A stretch of DNA of 64,000 bases from Gemmatimonadota bacterium (GTDB taxonomy: Bacteria > Gemmatimonadota > Gemmatimonadetes > Gemmatimonadales > GWC2-71-9). The stretch spans positions 62,001 through 126,000 of the forward strand of contig JADJPD010000022.1 of the NCBI GenBank assembly GCA_016713435.1, read 5' to 3'. Shown here in pieces: positions 36,200-44,223 of the stretch (position 1 is its first letter; each line of letters begins with the position of its first letter). The position numbers were made by a program, and so were the translations under genes. The notes below the pieces were generated by a model. It searched no databases. It was not told the DNA's origin and worked only from the letters and a program-made list of their open reading frames with translations.

Positions 36200-38549
36200 G
36201 GGACTGCTCCACGGCCCCGAGGATGCGGCCCATCAGGTCGTCCACTTCTTCGTCGCGCACGGTGCGGTCCGGGGCCCGGAAGGTGAGCCGGAACTGCACC
36301 GCCCGCCGCTCGGCGCCGAGCGCCTCCGAGCGGAACTCGCTCTGCACGCCCACCCCCTCCAGCAGCTCCCCGCCGGCCGCCCGCATGGCCGTGATCACGG
36401 CCTCCGCCGTGGTGGCGGGGCCCAGCAGCAGGTTGACGTCGCGCCAGGCAGCCGGAGTGGAGGGGAGTGGCTGGTAACGAACCGGCGACGGCACGGCCCC
36501 GGCCACCTCCAGCTCCAGACCGAAAACCGGTGCCGCCCAGGCCGGCAGGGCCAGCTCCAGGCGCCGGGCATGCCCCACCTTCCGGCCCTCCGGAGACAGC
36601 GCTAACCAGCCTGCCGCATCAACTTGCACCTTCGCGGACGGATTTGCCAGAGCGACGGCCGCCCGGAAGAGGGACTCGAGGTCCCACATATCGAAATCGT
36701 CGCCCTTGCCGCCGGTGGTCCAGTGGGCGGGGGCGCGGGCGCCGGTCAGGACGGCGGCGAGGTGGGACGCCTCGCCCGGCCGCCCGCCCTCGGCGGCGTT
36801 CCGGAAGACGGTGCCGACCTCGAACAGCCGGACGTCGCGCACCTGGCGGGACCAGTTGACCTCCACCGCCCGCACCAGCCCGGCCAGCACCGACTGGCGC
36901 AGGTAGGCCTCCTCGGCGGAGAGCGGATTCAGGAGCTTGACCGCGTCCTCGCCTTCGGCGGGGCCGAGGGGGAGGCTGTTGGCCTCGTAGAGGCCCTGCC
37001 CCACCATGCCGGCGCGCACCCGGGTGATGGCCTGGTCGAGGGCGGACTCGGTGACCTGGCCGACGCGGAAGGGGCGGAGGTCGATCGGGAAGGTGTCGTA
37101 GCCGTGCAGGCGCGCCAGCTCCTCGATGAGGTCAATCTCCTCGACGAGGTCGGGGCGCCAGCCCGGGACGTCCACGGCCAGGCGGCTGTCATCCGGCTTG
37201 TTGAGCACGGTGCAGCCGAGGGCCACGAGGTACTTCTCGATCTGGGCCACGGAGAGCTCGGCGCCGAGCACCTGGGCCACGCGGGGCACGCGGAGGAAGA
37301 TGCGGGGCGGGTTCGTGGGCTCGGGCCAGACGTCGACGGCGTCGGTGACCTGGCCCCCGGCGGTGGCCAGGATCAGCTCCACGCAGCGGCGCTGCGCCTC
37401 GGCGAGGCCCCAGAGGTCCACGCCGCGCTCGAAGCGGTAGCTGGCGTCGGTGGAGAGGCCGAGCGCGCGACGGGTGCGACGGATCCGCGCGGGCTCGAAC
37501 CAGGCGCACTCGAGGAGCAGGTCGGTGGTGGCCTCGCTCACCTCGGTGTTGGCGGCGCCCATGACGCCGCCGACGCCCACCGCCCCGCCCCAGTCGGCGA
37601 TGACGGTCATGTCGGCGGTGAGGGTGCGCTCGACGCCGTCGAGGGTGGTGACCTTCTCGCCGGCGCGGGCCCGGCGCGCCACCACGGTGTGGCCGCGGAC
37701 CTTGGCCAGGTCGTAGGCGTGCATGGGGTGGTTGAGCTCGAGCATCACCCAGTTGGTGGCGTCCACCACGTTGTTGATGCTGCGGGCGCCCACCGCCTCG
37801 AGCCGCCGCGCCAGCCAGGCGGGCGAGGGGCCCACCTTCACGCCGCGCACCACGACGCCGGTGAAGCGGGCGCAGCCGGCCACGTCCTCCGTGCCGACGG
37901 TGACGCCATCCACCTGCGTGGTCACCTCGTGCACGCGCCGGAGCGAGGCAAGCCCGGAGCCGGTGGCGCCGGGGATCTCGGGCAGGCGGTAGGGGACGCC
38001 GAGGCTGGCGGCCAGCTCGCGCGCCACGCCCTTGTGGCCGAGGAGGTCGGGGCGGTTGGGCGTGACGTCGAGGACGAAGCGATCGTCGCTCACCGGGAGG
38101 ACCTCGAGCAGGGGCGTGCCCGGGGCGGCGTCGGTGTCGAGCTCGAGGATGCCGTCGTGGTCCTGGCCCAGGCCCAGCTCGCGGGCGGAGCAGAGCATGC
38201 CCTCGGAGGACTCGCCGCGGATCTTGCGGCGCTCGAGGGTGATGCCGCCCGGGATGGTCACGCCGATCCGGGCAAAGGGGTACTTCTTCCCGGCGGTGAC
38301 GTTGGGGGCGCCGCAGACCACGTTCCGCATGCCCTCGGCGCCATCGTGCACCAGGCAGAGGCGCAGGCGGTCGGCATTGGGGTGCGGGCGGACGGACTCC
38401 ACGTAGCCCACGACGATGCGGTCGAGGCCGGGATTGAGCGCCTCAACGGCATCGACGCCGGCGCCGAGCATCACGAGGCGCCTCGCGGTGTCGGCGGTGT
38501 CGAGGTCGCGGCGGAGGAAGCCTTCGAGCCAGCGGCGGGAGACGTTCAC
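36174..38549 (-). CDS. pheT: Phenylalanyl-tRNA synthetase beta subunit
   Basis: 791 residues from GTG 38549, which overlaps the pheS TGA. Domains in order: B1 with tRNA-binding OB fold (VVGYVESVRPHPNADRLRLC, then VVCGAPNVTAGKKYPFA), B3/B4 editing region (RSINNVVDATNWVMLELNHP), B5 (LDLRP-type region near VPRVAQVLGAELSVAQIEKY), catalytic-like core with YDTFPIDLRPFRVGQV, and C-terminal FDX-ACB anticodon domain (PLPSTPAAWRDVNLLLG). Normal length, no frame break. Confidence 0.97.
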   Translation of the reverse strand: MNVSRRWLEGFLRRDLDTADTARRLVMLGAGVDAVEALNPGLDRIVVGYVESVRPHPNADRLRLCLVHDGAEGMRNVVCGAPNVTAGKKYPFARIGVTIPGGITLERRKIRGESSEGMLCSARELGLGQDHDGILELDTDAAPGTPLLEVLPVSDDRFVLDVTPNRPDLLGHKGVARELAASLGVPYRLPEIPGATGSGLASLRRVHEVTTQVDGVTVGTEDVAGCARFTGVVVRGVKVGPSPAWLARRLEAVGARSINNVVDATNWVMLELNHPMHAYDLAKVRGHTVVARRARAGEKVTTLDGVERTLTADMTVIADWGGAVGVGGVMGAANTEVSEATTDLLLECAWFEPARIRRTRRALGLSTDASYRFERGVDLWGLAEAQRRCVELILATAGGQVTDAVDVWPEPTNPPRIFLRVPRVAQVLGAELSVAQIEKYLVALGCTVLNKPDDSRLAVDVPGWRPDLVEEIDLIEELARLHGYDTFPIDLRPFRVGQVTESALDQAITRVRAGMVGQGLYEANSLPLGPAEGEDAVKLLNPLSAEEAYLRQSVLAGLVRAVEVNWSRQVRDVRLFEVGTVFRNAAEGGRPGEASHLAAVLTGARAPAHWTTGGKGDDFDMWDLESLFRAAVALANPSAKVQVDAAGWLALSPEGRKVGHARRLELALPAWAAPVFGLELEVAGAVPSPVRYQPLPSTPAAWRDVNLLLGPATTAEAVITAMRAAGGELLEGVGVQSEFRSEALGAERRAVQFRLTFRAPDRTVRDEEVDDLMGRILGAVEQSLDAKLRTS

Positions 38550-39694
38550 GGGGTCACCCCGCCGGCGAACTGTCCGAGGAACCGCATGTCGCCCTCGTAG
38601 AACAGGCGGATGTCGTGGATGCCGTGGCGGTTCATGGCGATGCGCTGCGGCCCCATGCCGAAGGCAAAGCCGGTGTAGCGCTCGGGGTCCACGCCGCAGT
38701 TGGCCAGCACGTGCGGGTGCACCATGCCGGCGCCGAGGATCTCCATCCAGCCGCTGCCCTTGCAGGCGGGACACCCGCTCCCGCCGCAGACGCCGCAGCT
38801 CACGTCCATCTCGGCCGACGGCTCGGTGAACGGGAAGAACGAGGGCCGGAAGCGCACCGCCGTCTTGCTGCCGAAGAAGGCGCGGGCGAAGTGGGCCAGC
38901 GTGGCCTTCAGGTCCACGAACGAGATCCCCTCGTCCACCGCGAGCCCCTCGATCTGCGCGAAGACGGGCGCGTGCGAGGCGTCGAAGGTGTCCTTGCGGT
39001 ACACCCAGCCCGGGATCACCACCCGCACCGGCGGCGGGTTGTGCAGCAGCACCCGCACCTGCACCGGCGAGGTGTGGGTGCGCATGAGGTAGCGGCCCTC
39101 GGGGCGGACGCGGCGGTCGGGAACGCCGCGGCGCTCGTGGTCCCCGACGCCGCTGGAGCGGTTGGCGCGGCGGTCGTCGCCGCGGCGGCGCTCGGGGAGG
39201 TCGAGGTAGAGGGTGTCGTGCATGTCCATCGCCGGGTGGTCGGCGGGGAAGTTCAACGCGCGGAAGTTGAACCACTCCGTCTCCACCTCGGGGCCGGTGG
39301 CGCGGGCAAAGCCGAGGCCGTTGAAGATGCCGACGATCTCCTCCATCACCGCGGTGGTGGGATGGACGGCGCCGGTCCAGCGGTCGCGGCCCGGCATGGT
39401 GCGGTCCTGGGCGCGCGCCTCGGCGGCGCGGGCCTCGGCCACGAGAGCCTCGCGCCGGGCGGCGACGGCGGCCTCGAGGGCCTGCTTGACGCGGTTGGCC
39501 TCGGCGCCGATGGCGCGCTTGCCCTCCGGCGGGAGCCCGGGGAGCTGCTTCAGGATCTCGGTGAGGGCGCCCTGCTTGCGGCCGAGGAGGCGCACCTCCG
39601 CCGCCTCGAGGTCCTTCTCCCCGAGGGTGGCGAGGGGGCCGACTTCGGCCTGGAGCGCGGCGAGGCGCGCCTCGAGTTCAGCGGTATCCGGCAT
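38546..39694 (-). CDS. pheS: Phenylalanyl-tRNA synthetase alpha subunit with an Arg-rich insertion
   Basis: 382 residues; the usual length is 330-350. The N-terminal coiled coil (residues 1-90) is followed by the class II core: HPTTAVMEEIVGIFNGLGF, TEWFNFRALNFPADHPAMD, then motif 2 region LMRTHTSPVQVRVLL and the GMVHPHVLANCGVDPERY motif 3 region. An extra stretch of about 35 residues lies between LYLDL and LMRTHTS (about residues 165-199). It is very Arg/Asp/Gly-rich, starting PERRRGDDRRANRSSG. A CGVCGGSGCPACKGSGW zinc-type motif, seen in many PheS, is present. Otherwise normal. Confidence 0.96.
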   Translation of the reverse strand: MPDTAELEARLAALQAEVGPLATLGEKDLEAAEVRLLGRKQGALTEILKQLPGLPPEGKRAIGAEANRVKQALEAAVAARREALVAEARAAEARAQDRTMPGRDRWTGAVHPTTAVMEEIVGIFNGLGFARATGPEVETEWFNFRALNFPADHPAMDMHDTLYLDLPERRRGDDRRANRSSGVGDHERRGVPDRRVRPEGRYLMRTHTSPVQVRVLLHNPPPVRVVIPGWVYRKDTFDASHAPVFAQIEGLAVDEGISFVDLKATLAHFARAFFGSKTAVRFRPSFFPFTEPSAEMDVSCGVCGGSGCPACKGSGWMEILGAGMVHPHVLANCGVDPERYTGFAFGMGPQRIAMNRHGIHDIRLFYEGDMRFLGQFAGGVTP

Positions 39695-39723
39695 GGGGCT
39701 GGGGGCTGGGGCAGAAGCAACGC

Positions 39724-39752
39724 GGGGTCACCCACCTCGGGCGGGCGACCCC
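39724..39752. promoter_or_regulatory. Hairpin between rplT and pheS
   Basis: GGGGTC...GACCCC with further pairing (CCC/GGG) inside an 84-bp gap. No Phe-rich leader peptide and no T run are seen, so the E. coli pheM-type attenuation is not supported. It may limit read-through from rplT into pheST. Confidence 0.35.
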
Positions 39753-39778
39753 ACGGGACAGCAGCGACGGGGACCGCC

Positions 39779-40132
39779 TCAGGCGCTGGCGCGCGCGACC
39801 TCGGCGATCTTGGCAAAGGCGTCCATGTCCTTCACGGCGAGGTCCGCCAGGACCTTCCGGTTGACCTCGACGCCGGCCTTCTTGAGGGCCGCGATGAAGC
39901 CGCTGTAGCTGAAGCCGTGCATCCGGCACGCCGCGTTGATGCGGGTGATCCAGAGGCTGCGGAACTCGCCCTTCTTCTTGCGGCGATCGCGGTAGGCGTA
40001 CTGCATGCCGCGCTCGACGGTCTCCTTGGCCGGCTTGTACAGCTTGCTGCGGGCGCCGCGGGCGCCCTTGGCGGCCCGCATGATCTTCTTCTTGCGGGCG
40101 TGGTGCGCGACGTTGCTCTTTACGCGAGGCAT
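39779..40132 (-). CDS. rplT: 50S ribosomal protein L20
   Basis: 117 residues. Hallmarks: MPRVKSNVAHHARKKKIM, GARGARSKLYKPAKETVERG, YRDRRKKKGEFRSLWI and ARINAACR-type sequence (TRINAACRMHGFSYSGFI). Highly basic N-terminal extension binds 23S rRNA. L20 is also the repressor of infC-rpmI-rplT in several bacteria. It begins 11 bp after the rpmI stop. Confidence 0.98.
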   Translation of the reverse strand: MPRVKSNVAHHARKKKIMRAAKGARGARSKLYKPAKETVERGMQYAYRDRRKKKGEFRSLWITRINAACRMHGFSYSGFIAALKKAGVEVNRKVLADLAVKDMDAFAKIAEVARASA

Positions 40133-40143
40133 GAGTGGTCTCC

Positions 40144-40338
40144 TTATGCCTGGAGCAGGCGGTTGACGCGCGGAACGTCCGCCGAGGACACGAGCCCGGG
40201 CTTCTTGAGCTTGTTCTTCCGCGTGCGGGTCTTCTGGGCCAGGATGTGGCTGTGGTTGGCGCTCCACCGCTTCAGCTTGCCGGTCCCGGTCCGCTTGAAG
40301 CGCTTCATGGCTGCGCGCTTGGTCTTCTGCTTCGGCAT
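40144..40338 (-). CDS. rpmI: 50S ribosomal protein L35
   Basis: 64 residues: MPKQKTKRAAMKRFKRTGTG, then HSHILAQKTRTRKNKLKKP, all typical. It lies between infC and rplT as in nearly all bacteria. Confidence 0.98.
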   Translation of the reverse strand: MPKQKTKRAAMKRFKRTGTGKLKRWSANHSHILAQKTRTRKNKLKKPGLVSSADVPRVNRLLQA

Positions 40339-40403
40339 ATCCCCCTCGTGTGCCCACGTAAGGCGGGCAACGTCGCGCCCGCGTCCATTTGCTTCAACCC
40401 ATC

Positions 40404-40426
40404 AGGGCCGCCACTGGGCGGCCCCT
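40404..40426. repeat. Hairpin AGGGCCGCC/GGCGGCCCCT in the infC-rpmI gap
   Basis: Imperfect inverted repeat in the 106-bp gap, followed by ACG like other members of the dispersed GGGGCCG hairpin family. It could trim or stabilise the infC mRNA relative to rpmI-rplT. Confidence 0.4.
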
Positions 40427-40444
40427 ACGATCACGCTGGCGCCC

Positions 40445-40972
40445 TCACTTGGGGGCGAGGACCATGACCATGTTGCGGCCCTCGAGCTTGGCGTCCTGCT
40501 CGATCTTGGCCACGTCCTGCAGGCTGGCGAAGAGCTCGTCGAGCACCTTGCGGCCCAGCTCCACGTGGGCGATCTGCCGCCCGCGGTACATCATGGTCAC
40601 CTTCACCTTGTTGCCCTCGGCGAGGAACTCGCGGGCGTGCCGGGTCTTGAACTCGAAGTCGTGCTTCTCGATGCCCGGGCGGACCTTCACTTCCTTCAGG
40701 TGGATGACGTGCTGCTTCTTCTTGGCGGCGCGCGCGGCCTTGGCTTCCTCGAACTTGAACTTCCCGTAGTCCATGATCTTGACCACGGGGGGCCGGGCCA
40801 TCGGCGCCACCTCGACCAGGTCGAGGCCGCGCTCCACCGCCGCGGCGAGGGCTTCCTCGACCGGCAGCACGCCCAGCTGTTCGCCGCCCGGTCCGATGAC
40901 GCGGACGGGGCTGATCCGGATCTGCCGGTTGATGCGTACCCGGCGCTCGCGCTCCCGCTCGTTGGTGCTCAG
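40445..40972 (-). CDS. infC: Translation initiation factor IF-3, probable CTG start
   Basis: IF-3 checks start codon and prevents 70S assembly. About 175 residues. N-domain: RVRINRQIRISPVRVIGPGG and ALAAAVERGLDLVEVAP. The linker is Lys-rich, KFKFEEAKAARAAKKKQH. C-domain: IHLKEVKVRPGIEKHDFEFK and FLAEGNKVKVTMMYRGRQ. No ATG or GTG lies at the right place. A CTG at 40972 has GGGAG 7 nt upstream and gives a normal N-terminus (STNERERERRVRINR follows). A TTG at 40990 lies in the T run of a terminator and has no ribosome binding site. Unusual start codons are the rule for infC because IF-3 represses its own non-canonical initiation; CTG here is inference. Confidence 0.93.
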   Translation of the reverse strand: MSTNERERERRVRINRQIRISPVRVIGPGGEQLGVLPVEEALAAAVERGLDLVEVAPMARPPVVKIMDYGKFKFEEAKAARAAKKKQHVIHLKEVKVRPGIEKHDFEFKTRHAREFLAEGNKVKVTMMYRGRQIAHVELGRKVLDELFASLQDVAKIEQDAKLEGRNMVMVLAPK

Positions 40973-40988
40973 TCTGAGGCTCCCGCGC

Positions 40989-41026
40989 AAAAGAAAACGG
41001 ACACCCGAGGTTCCCCGAGGTGTCCG
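40989..41026 (-). terminator. Intrinsic terminator/attenuator in the infC leader
   Basis: Read on the minus strand: stem CGGACACC/GGTGTCCG (8 bp) with a 13-base loop, then TTTTCTTTT. It is the most canonical intrinsic terminator in the window. It ends 17 bp before the infC start, leaving no room for a promoter downstream, so infC transcription must pass through it. Confidence 0.75.
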
Positions 41027-41152
41027 GCAACAGACGGCGACGGCACCCGATGGAGCCGCCCCGATTCACTCTGTTCCTGGACCCGTGCACGCCGGCTTCA
41101 CCACGCCGGGCTGGGGGTGGGAGGCCACCGGCCTCCGCTTCGAAGTGCGGCA

Positions 41153-41181
41153 AACCTAGCCCGGAGGCGGGGTTGCGTCAA
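41153..41181 (-). promoter_or_regulatory. Probable promoter of infC-rpmI-rplT(-pheST)
   Basis: TTGACG (41181-41176), 17-bp spacer, TAGGTT (41158-41153). The -35 box matches at 5 of 6 positions and the -10 box keeps the key T, A and final T. It predicts a leader of about 170 nt that contains the attenuator at 40989-41026. Confidence 0.55.
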
Positions 41182-41199
41182 CGGGTCCCCCCATCCGGC

Positions 41200-42099
41200 T
41201 CAGGGCGCCGCCGGGATGACCTCCGCGAGCCCAACCCCCTTCCCCTCCGGCACCACCCGCCCCGCCGCCACGTGCGCGTCGTGCTCGAAAATGAACCACC
41301 ACCGCCCCGCCACCGCGTTGGCCAGCAGGCTCCGCTTGCTCTCCAGCGTCCGCATCGGCTCCAGGTCGTAGCCCATGATGTAGGGGAGCGGGAGGTGATG
41401 GGCCGTGGGGATCACATCGCCCAGGAAGACGGCGGTGTCGCCCTCGCTCCGGAGGAGGATGCTCTGGTGCCAGGGGATGTGGCCGGGGGTGAGGTGCACG
41501 GAGATCCCCGGGAGCACCTCGCCGTTGCCGTCGAGGAGCTTCCAGCGGTCGGCGGCGGCGATGGGCTCGAAGTTCGGGGGGAGGTAGCTGGCCCGGGTCC
41601 GCTCGTTGGTGTGGCGGGCAAACTGGAGCTCGTTCCGCTGGACTACGTAGGTGGCGTTCGGGAAGGTCATGCGCACGTGGCGGCGCGGGTCGCCCTCGAG
41701 CTCGGGGTCGATGGTGGTGTTGCCGCCGGCATGGTCGAAGTGGAGGTGGGTGTTGATGACCCACTTCACGTCCTTCGGCAGGAAGCCGGCGGCGCCGAGC
41801 GCGTCCTCGAGCCGGGTGGCGCCCTCGAGGCCGGCGTTCTCCACGCCGTAGATGTCGAGGAACTTGGCGTCCTCCTTGTTCCCGAGCGCCGTGTCGATGA
41901 GCACCAGGCCGTCCGGGTGTTCCACCAGCAGGCAGCGCATGGCGAGCGGGATGCGGTTCCGCTCGTCGGGGGCGATGCGCCTGGACCAGAGGGTGCGCGG
42001 CACCACGCCGAACATGGCGCCGCCATCGAGGCGCTGCAGGCCGCCGTCGAGGAGGTGGCACCTGAAGCGGCCCAGCTGGAAGGGTGTGGCGAGGGACAT
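41200..42099 (-). CDS. Metallo-beta-lactamase-fold hydrolase
   Basis: 299 residues from ATG 42099. Metal site: INTHLHFDHAGGNT (HxHxDH, about residues 105-110), then a His in HLTPGHIPWHQS, an Asp in VFLGDVIPTAHH and a final His in FIFEHDAHV. The N-terminal FRCHLLDGGLQRLDGGAMFG, quoted here in part as CHLLDGGLQRLDGGAMFG, is typical of the quorum-quenching lactonase/RNase-Z-like subgroup. Lactonase, phosphodiesterase and glyoxalase-like activities are all possible, so no substrate is given. It lies 11 bp after the exonuclease gene. Confidence 0.88.
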   Translation of the reverse strand: MSLATPFQLGRFRCHLLDGGLQRLDGGAMFGVVPRTLWSRRIAPDERNRIPLAMRCLLVEHPDGLVLIDTALGNKEDAKFLDIYGVENAGLEGATRLEDALGAAGFLPKDVKWVINTHLHFDHAGGNTTIDPELEGDPRRHVRMTFPNATYVVQRNELQFARHTNERTRASYLPPNFEPIAAADRWKLLDGNGEVLPGISVHLTPGHIPWHQSILLRSEGDTAVFLGDVIPTAHHLPLPYIMGYDLEPMRTLESKRSLLANAVAGRWWFIFEHDAHVAAGRVVPEGKGVGLAEVIPAAP

Positions 42100-42110
42100 G
42101 GCGGGACTCC

Positions 42111-42938
42111 TCAGCGCGGCGGGGTGGGATCCGCCACCGGCTTCCTGGCGATCAGGGCCTCGAGGTCGGCGAGGGTGCGCACGCCGCGCTCGCGGGCCAG
42201 GAGGAGCAGCCGCTCGAGCAGCTGCGCGGTGACGAACGCATCGCCCGCGGCGCGGTGGCGCGCGGGGTTCTCGAGGGCGAAGTACATGCTGAGGCTGTCC
42301 AGGCTCTTCGACTCGAGCTGCGGGAGGAGTCGCCGGGCCAGCCGGACCGTGCACACCCGCGAGGCCGCCAGCGCGAGGTCCCGCGCCCGCCGCACCTCGG
42401 CCGTGACGAAGCCCCAGTCGAAGCGGGCGTTGTGCGCCACGAAGACGCGGTTGGCGAGGGCGGCGAGGACCTGGTCCGCAACCACCTCGAAGGGAGGGGC
42501 GCCGGCCACCATGGCATCGGTGATCCCGGTGAGGCCCTGGATGCGGGAGGGGATCGGGATGCCGGGGTTCACCAGCGACTCGAAGACCAGCTCGCGGCGG
42601 TTGCCGTGGAGCACCACCACGGCGATGTCGGTGATGCGGTCGGGGCCGGCGGCGCGCATGCCCGTGGTCTCCACGTCCACCACGGCAAAGGCGCAGTCCT
42701 CGAGGAAGGGGGAGCCGCGCACCTCGCTCACCAGCGCCCAGCGGCCGTCCTGCAGCTGGTGAATCCGCGGGTCCGAGGCGAAGAGCGCCACCGCCAGCCG
42801 CTCCGCCACCGCCGGCGGCGCGCCGGGGAGGCCGAGCACCTCCACCGCCAGGCGGTGCGCTGAGAGCGGCCCGGCGAGCATGAGGGTCATGGCCCGCTCC
42901 ACCAGCGTGCTCTCGGGGTAGCTCTGCAGGCCGATCAC
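42111..42938 (-). CDS. DnaQ-like 3'-5' exonuclease (DEDDh)
   Basis: 275 residues from GTG 42938, overlapping the arginine deiminase stop. About 75 N-terminal residues contain a small helical domain (ERAMTLMLAGPLSAHRLAVE) like those attached to DnaQ homologues. The exonuclease has ExoI FAVVDVETTGMRA, ExoII VFVAHNARFDWGFV and ExoIII with ARHRAAGDAFVTAQLL, the DEDDh type (H of HRAAGDA). Possible roles are proofreading, DNA repair or RNase T-like maturation. It is too divergent to call the polymerase III epsilon subunit. Confidence 0.88.
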   Translation of the reverse strand: MIGLQSYPESTLVERAMTLMLAGPLSAHRLAVEVLGLPGAPPAVAERLAVALFASDPRIHQLQDGRWALVSEVRGSPFLEDCAFAVVDVETTGMRAAGPDRITDIAVVVLHGNRRELVFESLVNPGIPIPSRIQGLTGITDAMVAGAPPFEVVADQVLAALANRVFVAHNARFDWGFVTAEVRRARDLALAASRVCTVRLARRLLPQLESKSLDSLSMYFALENPARHRAAGDAFVTAQLLERLLLLARERGVRTLADLEALIARKPVADPTPPR

Positions 42939-44167
42939 GGCTCGGCGCGGCGGAGGGGCAGCGTCATGCAGCGGGGGCCGCCGCCGCCCCGCACCAGCTC
43001 GTCGCCGTCGATGGTGATGACGGTGCGGTGCTTGGTGTCGAGCCAGTCGTCGAAGGCCACGAACTCCACGCTCGACACCGGGCGGAAGCCGGCGGCCTTG
43101 AGGGCCTCGAGGGTGAGCTCGTTCCGCTTGTAGCTGACGATGACGCCGGGCTTGAGCGCCACGAAGTTGCAGCCGCTGGTGTACTGCTCGCGGTCCTGGC
43201 CCTTCCGCTGCGGGCCGCCGGCGAAGACCGGCTCGAGGGGCATCCGCACCTCGCGCAGCGCGGTGAAGAAGTCGGGCATCTCGCGCACCGTGTCCTGGCC
43301 CTTGTGGCGGTGGAGCACCGCGAGGCGCTCGGGGCCGAGGAAGGCGGGCGGGTAGACCACGCAGAGCTCGCGGTCCACCTGGGTGAAGAGCATGTCCAGG
43401 TGGATGGCGGTGGCCTCGCGGGGCATGACCACCATCAGGATGTCGGTCACCGCCGTCTCGGCGAAGACGCGGCCGGCCAGGTGATCCAGCGCCGCGGGCG
43501 AGGTGCGCTCGCTGAAGCCGACCACCAGCAGGTCGGGCCGGAGCAGGTGGACGTCGCCGCCCTCGAGGGTGAAGTCGCTGCGGCGCTCCTCGGAGCCGTC
43601 GTAGAGGATCCCGGCGTTCTGGAGCGCGGGGTGGAAGGCGAAGAGCACCTTGATGAGCAGTTCCTCGGTCCACCGCACCCCGTGGCGCATGGAGCCCACC
43701 ACGGCGTGCCCGCCGAGCACCATGCCGACATCGCGGGGGAAGAAGAGGTTGGGGAGCGGCGGCAGCACGTAGCCGACGGCGTTGAGGGCGCGGGCAAAGG
43801 GCCCGCCCTCCATCTCCCGGCCCTCGACAATGAGCTGCGCCAGCGCCGCGGCGTCGAGTTCCTCGAGCTGGCGGCCGAGGGCGGTGGAGGGCACCACGTC
43901 GAGGGTGGCGCGGATGAAGTACTCGCGCGCGGCGGGGAGCTCGAGGGCCTGGCGGAGGAGCTCGCGCACCTCGAAGACCTTCGCGAAGCGCTCCAGCACC
44001 GCCACGAAGCGGCGGTGCTCGCGCTGGGCGGCGTCGAGCTGGATGATGTCGTCGTAGAGATAGTCGCCCTTGTTGCCGGGAGTCACGGCCTGGAGCTCCG
44101 CCCCGGGCGTGTGCACCAGGACGGCCTCCAGCTGGCCGATCTCGCTCGTCACTCGAAGGGGCGGCAT
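42935..44167 (-). CDS. arcA: Arginine deiminase
   Basis: Hydrolyses arginine to citrulline and ammonia, first step of the anaerobic arginine deiminase pathway. 410 residues, normal length. Active-site elements in order: PNLFFPRDVGMVL (Asp), FTLEGGDVHLL (Glu and Asp), AIHLDMLFTQVDREL (His), and the C-terminal GGGGPRCMTLPL with the nucleophile Cys. A 56-bp gap separates it from rex, with a hairpin at 44192-44216. No clear ribosome binding site precedes the ATG. Carbamate kinase and ornithine carbamoyltransferase genes are not nearby. Being next to rex makes redox control likely. Confidence 0.93.
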   Translation of the reverse strand: MPPLRVTSEIGQLEAVLVHTPGAELQAVTPGNKGDYLYDDIIQLDAAQREHRRFVAVLERFAKVFEVRELLRQALELPAAREYFIRATLDVVPSTALGRQLEELDAAALAQLIVEGREMEGGPFARALNAVGYVLPPLPNLFFPRDVGMVLGGHAVVGSMRHGVRWTEELLIKVLFAFHPALQNAGILYDGSEERRSDFTLEGGDVHLLRPDLLVVGFSERTSPAALDHLAGRVFAETAVTDILMVVMPREATAIHLDMLFTQVDRELCVVYPPAFLGPERLAVLHRHKGQDTVREMPDFFTALREVRMPLEPVFAGGPQRKGQDREQYTSGCNFVALKPGVIVSYKRNELTLEALKAAGFRPVSSVEFVAFDDWLDTKHRTVITIDGDELVRGGGGPRCMTLPLRRAEP

Positions 44168-44191
44168 GACAAGAAAACTAGCGGAGGATGG

Positions 44192-44216
44192 CCCGGGACG
44201 GGGGGCCGTGCCCGGG
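44192..44216. promoter_or_regulatory. Hairpin in the rex-arcA gap
   Basis: Arms CCCGGGACGG and CCGTGCCCGGG pair over 10 bp with one bulged base. TAGTTTTCTTG follows 18 bases further on the minus strand. It may be a partial terminator between rex and arcA. Confidence 0.35.
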
Positions 44217-44223
44217 GGGTGCC

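Noticed and set aside
39695..39778. pheM-like leader peptide before pheS
   Set aside because: The 84-bp gap has no short frame rich in Phe codons, and its hairpin is not followed by a T run.
40988..40990. TTG at 40990 as infC start
   Set aside because: It is made of the terminator T run, has no ribosome binding site, and would add residues not typical for IF-3.
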